The notes below the pieces were generated by a model. It had not been told where the DNA came from, did no database searches, and worked only from the letters and a program-made list of their open reading frames with translations. The position numbers and the translations under genes were made by a program. A stretch of 64,000 bases of DNA from Actinoallomurus sp963850195 (GTDB lineage Bacteria; Actinomycetota; Actinomycetes; Streptosporangiales; Streptosporangiaceae): NCBI GenBank assembly GCA_963850195.1, contig CAWKKD010000005.1, forward strand, positions 1,922,001 through 1,986,000, given 5' to 3'. This document shows positions 59,869 to 64,000 of the stretch, in pieces; the stretch's first letter is position 1; the number at the start of each line of letters is the position of its first letter.

Positions 59869-59884
59869 CGTGAAACCGTTCACA
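59869..59884. promoter_or_regulatory. CRP-type site upstream of whiB1
   Basis: CGTGAAACCGTTCACA matches TGTGA-N6-TCACA at 9 of 10 positions and the mycobacterial form NGTGNNANNNNNCACA exactly. It lies 47 bp upstream of the ATG. whiB1 is a known CRP/cAMP target in Mycobacterium tuberculosis; conservation here is inferred. Confidence 0.65.
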
Positions 59885-59931
59885 AAGTGGAGTCGTAGCT
59901 TCACGCCCAAAGTTTGTAAGGAGTGGACCGC

Positions 59932-60186
59932 ATGGACTGGCGCCACCGCGCTGCCTGCCGTGACGAGGACCCCGAGCTGTTCTTCCCGATCGGCAACACC
60001 GGCCCAGCACTGCTGCAGATCGAAGAGGCCAAGCAGGTCTGCCGCCGTTGCCCCGTGACCGAGTCCTGCCTTCGCTGGGCCCTCGGCTCCGGTCAGGATG
60101 CCGGCGTCTGGGGCGCCCTGAGCGAGGACGAGCGTCGCGCCCTCAAGCGCCGCAACGCCCGCGCCCGCGCTCGCGCAGCCGTCTGA
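59932..60186 (+). CDS. whiB1: WhiB1-like iron-sulfur regulatory protein
   Basis: 84 residues. MDWRHRAACRDEDPELFFPIGNTGPALLQIEEAKQVCRRCPVTESCLRWALGSGQDAGVWGALSEDERRALKRRNAR contains the four cluster cysteines (one at position 9, then C-x2-C-x5-C), the G(V/I)WGG-type turn and the basic DNA-binding tail of WhiB1/WblE. The ATG lies 8 nt after AAGGAG. WhiB1 binds a [4Fe-4S] cluster, senses nitric oxide and interacts with the principal sigma factor. A CRP-like site lies upstream and pdtaS is the convergent neighbour, as in mycobacteria. Confidence 0.94.
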   Translation: MDWRHRAACRDEDPELFFPIGNTGPALLQIEEAKQVCRRCPVTESCLRWALGSGQDAGVWGALSEDERRALKRRNARARARAAV

Positions 60187-60251
60187 CTTCAGCTCACACC
60201 TGGGTCGCCGCGTCTCCCGGATCGGACGCGCGGAGCCGACCCGGTATCACG

Positions 60252-60276
60252 GCGCCCGTGGCACTGCCACGGGCGC
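60252..60276. terminator. Bidirectional terminator between whiB1 and pdtaS
   Basis: Perfect 11-bp stem GCGCCCGTGGC/GCCACGGGCGC with a 3-nt loop, between the convergent stops. Confidence 0.75.
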
Positions 60277-60297
60277 TGTCGCATGTCCCGAGCCCGC

Positions 60298-61818
60298 TCA
60301 GATGGGCGGCGGCGAGTTCCTCGGGTCCTTGTCGAGCGGGATGTCCAGCATCACCTCGGTCCCACCACCATGGCGGGGCCGCAGGTCCAGGATGCCGCCC
60401 AGCTCCCCCACCGTCAGCGTACGGACGATCTGCAGGCCCAGGCTGGCCGTCGACTCCACGTCGAAGCCGTCCGGCAGGCCACGGCCATTGTCGGAGACCA
60501 GCACGTTGAGGCGCTCGCCGCTCCGGGTGACCACGACCTCCAGCACCCCCGACTGATCGCTCAGCCCGTGCTCGAGGGCGTTCTGCAGCAGTTCGGTCAA
60601 GACCATCGCCAGCGGGGTCGCGATCACCGCCGGCAGGACCCCGAACACCCCGATCCGCTTGGGCCGCACGCGCGTCTCGGCCGCCGACACCTCACCGGCC
60701 ATCGCCATCACGCGGTCGGCGATGTCGTCGAAGTCGATCATCTCCTCGGGGGTGTGCGACAGGGTCTCGTGCACGATCGCGATGGACCCGACCCGGCGTA
60801 CGGCCTCCTCCAGTGCCGCCCGCCCCTCCGGTACCCGCAACCGGCGGGCCTGCAACCTCAGCAGCGCCGCGACGGTCTGCAGGTTGTTCTTCACCCGGTG
60901 GTGGATCTCGCGGATCGTCGCGTCCTTGGTCATCAGCTCGCGGTCCCGCCACCTCAGCTCGGTGACGTCCCGCAGCAGCACGAGCGCGCCCGTACGCTCG
61001 TCGTCGACGATCAGCGGGATGGCTCGTAGCTGCACGATCGCGCCGTTCGCCTCGACCTCGGTCTCGCGCGCCATCCTGCCGCCGGCCACCACCGCGAGCG
61101 AGTCGTCCACCGGCGTGATGATCAACCGGCCCGTGGTGTCGCTCAGGTGCGTGCCGACCAGGTCGGTCGCCAGCCCGAGCCGCCGGTACGCCGACTGGGC
61201 GTTGGGGCTGGCGTACAGCACCCGGCCGTTGCGGTCGACGCGCAGCAGGCCGTCGCCCACCCTCGGGGACCGCGCGAGGTGGGGCTCCTGCTCGGGGAGC
61301 GGGAACCGCCCGTCATTGATCATCATCGCCAGGTCGCTGGCGCTCTGGAGATAGGTCAGCTCGAGGCGGCTGGGCGTGCGCGCGGAGCTGAGGTTCGTGC
61401 TGCGCTGGATGATGCCGAGGATCCGCTCGCCCCGGCGTACCGGGATGGACTCCTCGCGTACCGGGATCCCGCTTCCCCACTCGGGGTCTCCCTCGCGGCA
61501 GATGCGTCCCTCGCGCCAGGCCACGTCGACCAGGCCGCGGCGCCCGTGGGCGGCGATCATGCCGACGAGATCCTCGGGGTAGGCGGTCGGGCCGGTCGTC
61601 GGCCGGATCTGGGCGACCGCCACCCACCGCTCCACCGGATAGGGCGTGGCCGTCGGGCGCGTCTCGCCCTCCGGCGTGGCAAGCGGTACCCACAGCACGA
61701 GGTCGGCGAAGGACAGGTCGGCCAGCAGTTGCCAGTCCGACACCAGCGCGTGGATCCACTCCAGATCCTCGGTGTCCAGGTCCGTGTGCTTCTCGATCAG
61801 ATCGCTCAGCGTGGGCAC
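60298..61818 (-). CDS. pdtaS: PdtaS-type sensor histidine kinase
   Basis: 506 residues, soluble. An N-terminal GAF-like domain (about 1-165), a PAS domain (about 190-290, LLRVDRNGRVLYASPNAQSAY) and a HisKA_2 dimerisation box IREIHHRVKNNLQTVAALLRLQARR with the phospho-acceptor histidine; the HATPase follows with LTELLQNALEHGL and DNGRGLPDGFD. Orthologous in layout to Rv3220c PdtaS, which phosphorylates the ANTAR antiterminator PdtaR and responds to nitric oxide and copper. The cognate regulator is not in the window. GTG start. Confidence 0.9.
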   Translation of the reverse strand: MPTLSDLIEKHTDLDTEDLEWIHALVSDWQLLADLSFADLVLWVPLATPEGETRPTATPYPVERWVAVAQIRPTTGPTAYPEDLVGMIAAHGRRGLVDVAWREGRICREGDPEWGSGIPVREESIPVRRGERILGIIQRSTNLSSARTPSRLELTYLQSASDLAMMINDGRFPLPEQEPHLARSPRVGDGLLRVDRNGRVLYASPNAQSAYRRLGLATDLVGTHLSDTTGRLIITPVDDSLAVVAGGRMARETEVEANGAIVQLRAIPLIVDDERTGALVLLRDVTELRWRDRELMTKDATIREIHHRVKNNLQTVAALLRLQARRLRVPEGRAALEEAVRRVGSIAIVHETLSHTPEEMIDFDDIADRVMAMAGEVSAAETRVRPKRIGVFGVLPAVIATPLAMVLTELLQNALEHGLSDQSGVLEVVVTRSGERLNVLVSDNGRGLPDGFDVESTASLGLQIVRTLTVGELGGILDLRPRHGGGTEVMLDIPLDKDPRNSPPPI

Positions 61819-61856
61819 GCCTGCATCATCGCAGGTCGCCCTGGAATGATGCTGCT

Positions 61857-63023
61857 GTGGACCCTCTGGACCGATTGGTGGCCGCCACGCGGGATCGCGC
61901 GACCGCCGGGCTGCGCCGTGTGCTGCGCCCCCGTACCCCCGACCATGGCCTGCTCGACCTGGCCTCCAACGACTATCTCGGGCTGACGCGCGACCAGCGG
62001 CTGGTCGAGGCCTCGGTACGCGCGGTGCGCACCTGGGGCGCCGGGTCGACCGGTTCGCGCCTCGTCACCGGCACGACCGAGCTGCACGCCGCGCTCGAGG
62101 ACCGGCTGGCCGACTTCACCGGCATGCCCTCGGCCCTGGTGTTCTCCTCGGGCTACCTGGCCAACCTCGCCGCGATCACGGCGCTGCGGCCCCGGCTGAT
62201 CGTCTCCGACCAGGGCAACCATGCCTCGCTGATCGACGGATGCCGGCTCGCCCGCTGCCCGATCACCGTCACGCCGCACGGCGACGTCGCGGCCGTGGAC
62301 GCCGCCCTCGACGGCGTACGCGACGCGGTGGTCGTCACCGACTCGGTCTTCTCCGTCGACGGCGACCTGGCCCCGCTGCGTGAGCTGCACGAGGTCGTAC
62401 GCAGTCACGGCGCGCTGCTGGTCATCGACGAGGCGCACGCGCTCGGCGTGGTCGGGCCGGGCGGGCGCGGCGCCGCGTACGCCGCCGGGCTGTCCGGCGA
62501 GCCCGACGTCGTCCTGACCGTCACCCTGTCCAAGTCGCTCGGCTCCCAGGGCGGCGCGATGCTGGCGGCGCCCGAGGTGATCGAGACGATGGTGGACACG
62601 GCACGCTCGTTCGTGTTCGACACCGGGCTCGCGCCCGCGTGCGCCGGCTCGGCGCTCGCGGCGCTCGAGGTCATCGCCGCCGAGCCCGCGCTCGCCGGAC
62701 GCGCGCGGGCCAACGCCGAACGCCTCGCCGACGCCGCGCGCTCTCTCGGCCTGGAGACGAGCCCCCCCGCGGCCGCGGTCGTACCCGTGGTCATCGGCGA
62801 TCCGCGAAACGCCGTACGCGCGGCCGAGATCTGCGCGGACCACGGCGTGCGCGTCGGCTGTTTCCGTCCGCCGTCGGTGCCCGTGGGCCGTGCCTGCCTG
62901 CGCCTGACGGCCCGAGCCGACCTCGGGGAGGCAGAACTCACAATGGTCACAAGGGCGCTGGCTGGTGTCAGAGACGAAATCGGCCCGTACGCTGCTCCTA
63001 ACGCCGGAGTGACGCGGCGGTGA
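61857..63023 (+). CDS. bioF: 8-amino-7-oxononanoate synthase
   Basis: 388-residue PLP enzyme of the alpha-oxoamine synthase family. LASNDYLGLTRD, GAGSTGSRLVTGTTELHAALE, the aspartate of VIDEAHALGVVGPGGRG and the PLP lysine in TVTLSKSLGSQGGAM are all present. It condenses pimeloyl-ACP/CoA with alanine in biotin synthesis. GTG start with no strong ribosome site. A GntR gene separates it from bioD. Confidence 0.93.
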   Translation: MDPLDRLVAATRDRATAGLRRVLRPRTPDHGLLDLASNDYLGLTRDQRLVEASVRAVRTWGAGSTGSRLVTGTTELHAALEDRLADFTGMPSALVFSSGYLANLAAITALRPRLIVSDQGNHASLIDGCRLARCPITVTPHGDVAAVDAALDGVRDAVVVTDSVFSVDGDLAPLRELHEVVRSHGALLVIDEAHALGVVGPGGRGAAYAAGLSGEPDVVLTVTLSKSLGSQGGAMLAAPEVIETMVDTARSFVFDTGLAPACAGSALAALEVIAAEPALAGRARANAERLADAARSLGLETSPPAAAVVPVVIGDPRNAVRAAEICADHGVRVGCFRPPSVPVGRACLRLTARADLGEAELTMVTRALAGVRDEIGPYAAPNAGVTRR

Positions 63024-63038
63024 ACACTAGGAGAGAGC

Positions 63039-63791
63039 GTGACGGCTGAGCGGGCACCTGAGCTCGGGGTGGAACCTCGCGTCCCCAAGTACTACCGGCT
63101 GAAAAAGCACCTGATCGAGCTGACCGAGGCGCTCGCCCCGGGGAGCCCGCTGCCGCCCGAGCGCACCCTGGCGGAGAAGTACGGCACGTCGCGTACGACC
63201 GTCCGGCAGGCCCTCGCGGAGCTGGTCATCGAGGGACGCCTGCAGCGGATCCAGGGCAAGGGCACGTTCGTGGCCAAGCCGAAGGTCGCGCAGGAGCTCC
63301 AGCTCGTCAGCTACACCGAGGACATGCGGCACCACGGCCTGCACCCCGAGACCCGCATCCTCGACATCGGCTACGTCACGGCCGACGAACGCTTCGCCGC
63401 CCTCCTCGGCATCCGTCCGGGCGGACGCGCGCTGCGCATCCACCGGCTCCGCCTCGCCGACGGCGAGCCGATGTCGATCGACACCTCGCTGCTGCCGGCC
63501 CGGCGCTTCCCCGGCCTGCGCAAGGAGCTCCCCCGGCACCGCTCGCTGTACGAGACCCTCGCGACCGCCTACGACGTTCACCTCGCCGAGGCCGAGGAGA
63601 CCATCGAGACCGTGCTGGCAACGCCCGACGACGCGGGCCTGCTCGGCGTCGACGTCGGCCTGCCGCTCCTGCTGCTGTCCCGGCACGCCTTCGACACCGC
63701 CGGCGAGCCGGTCGAGTGGGCGCAGTCGTTCTACCGCGGTGACCGGTACAAGTTCATCACCCGCCTGCGCCGGCAGGACCAGACGCCCTGA
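63039..63791 (+). CDS. GntR-family regulator, HutC subfamily
   Basis: 250 residues. The winged helix-turn-helix (SPLPPERTLAEKYGTSRTTVRQALAELVIEGRLQRIQGKGTFVAKPK) precedes a UTRA ligand domain (VSYTEDMRHHGLHPETRILDIGYV, then RIHRLRLADGEPMSIDTSLLPARRFPGL). AGGAGAG lies close upstream of the GTG. Its shape recalls DasR/NagR-type sensors of amino-sugar phosphates. It lies between bioF and bioD and starts 16 bp after bioF; whether it controls biotin genes is unclear. Confidence 0.88.
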   Translation: MTAERAPELGVEPRVPKYYRLKKHLIELTEALAPGSPLPPERTLAEKYGTSRTTVRQALAELVIEGRLQRIQGKGTFVAKPKVAQELQLVSYTEDMRHHGLHPETRILDIGYVTADERFAALLGIRPGGRALRIHRLRLADGEPMSIDTSLLPARRFPGLRKELPRHRSLYETLATAYDVHLAEAEETIETVLATPDDAGLLGVDVGLPLLLLSRHAFDTAGEPVEWAQSFYRGDRYKFITRLRRQDQTP

Positions 63792-63835
63792 CCCACCGGT
63801 CAGAGCAGGCCCGATGACTCGCTAGAGTCGCGCGG

Positions 63836-64000
63836 GTGAGCGTCCTCGTCGTCACCGGCACCGATACCGGAGTGGGAAAGACCGTCGTCACGGCCGCCGT
63901 CGCGGCCCTGGCGGCCACGCGCGGCGCCTCCGTCGCCGTGGTCAAGCCCGCCCAGACCGGCCTACGCCCCGGCCAGCCCGGCGACCTGTACGAGGTGGGA
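63836..64000 (+). CDS. bioD: Dethiobiotin synthetase (5' part only)
   Basis: Fifty-five codons before the window ends. VSVLVVTGTDTGVGKTVVTAAVAALAATRG carries the P-loop GTDTGVGKT of BioD and VAVVKPAQTGL the carbamate-binding Lys region. It makes dethiobiotin from diaminopelargonate, CO2 and ATP. GTG start, 45 bp after the GntR gene. Confidence 0.9.
   Translation, partial: MSVLVVTGTDTGVGKTVVTAAVAALAATRGASVAVVKPAQTGLRPGQPGDLYEVG

Overview
The window reads as a chromosomal segment of a GC-rich actinobacterium. A multifunctional Kgd-type 2-oxoglutarate enzyme, a WhiB1-like protein next to a PdtaS-type kinase, a nickel superoxide dismutase, F420-type oxidoreductases, several XRE-DUF5753/DUF397 modules and frequent GTG starts point to a spore-former-like lineage such as Streptosporangiales/Thermomonosporaceae. 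The genus is an inference. No tRNA, rRNA, CRISPR array or transposase was recognised.

Left part (1-16000): a steroid-catabolism set tied together by a shared operator. A FadD17-like acyl-CoA ligase (cut by the window edge) diverges from a KstR-like TetR repressor. After a giant P-type ATPase, a low-complexity basic membrane protein, a sugar kinase, two DUF202 proteins and an intact HATPase/XRE/DUF397 regulatory module come a FadA5-like thiolase and two tandem CYP124/125-like P450s. Sites fitting TnnAACnnGTTnnA precede fadD17, kstR, fadA5 and the first P450, and again an F420-type PPOX protein, ferredoxin and alcohol dehydrogenase operon at 27172-28960.

15650-24400: a coupled glycosyltransferase, methyltransferase, terpenoid-toroid and NADAR operon, then a putative accessory island with a radical SAM/SPASM enzyme coupled to a PCMT-like methyltransferase, an XRE regulator, an HATPase, and the wreck of a second XRE-DUF397 module.

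24733-27128: a ribose operon with two LacI-type operators, whose transporter genes have collapsed into a 68-codon rbsA-rbsB fusion and whose rbsD lacks its middle. Regulator and kinase look intact.

29000-41700: a secreted nuclease/phosphatase, a small membrane protein, a membrane-anchored beta-propeller protein, an LLM oxidoreductase, an L,D-transpeptidase, DUF1707 and cupin proteins, an SDR/enoyl-CoA hydratase pair, a DedA protein, a glutathionyl-hydroquinone-reductase-like protein and a serpin.

41887-64000: central metabolism and stress regulation. It holds kgd with DUF6104, a DUF4097-PadR pair, lactate dehydrogenase, a SnoaL-like protein, a quinone oxidoreductase, malic enzyme, a glutamate-type ABC transporter with two binding proteins, sodX/sodN, an RsbW-like anti-sigma factor with a SigF-family sigma factor, a diacylglycerol kinase-like protein, whiB1 with an upstream CRP-like site, pdtaS, and bioF-gntR-bioD (bioD cut by the edge).
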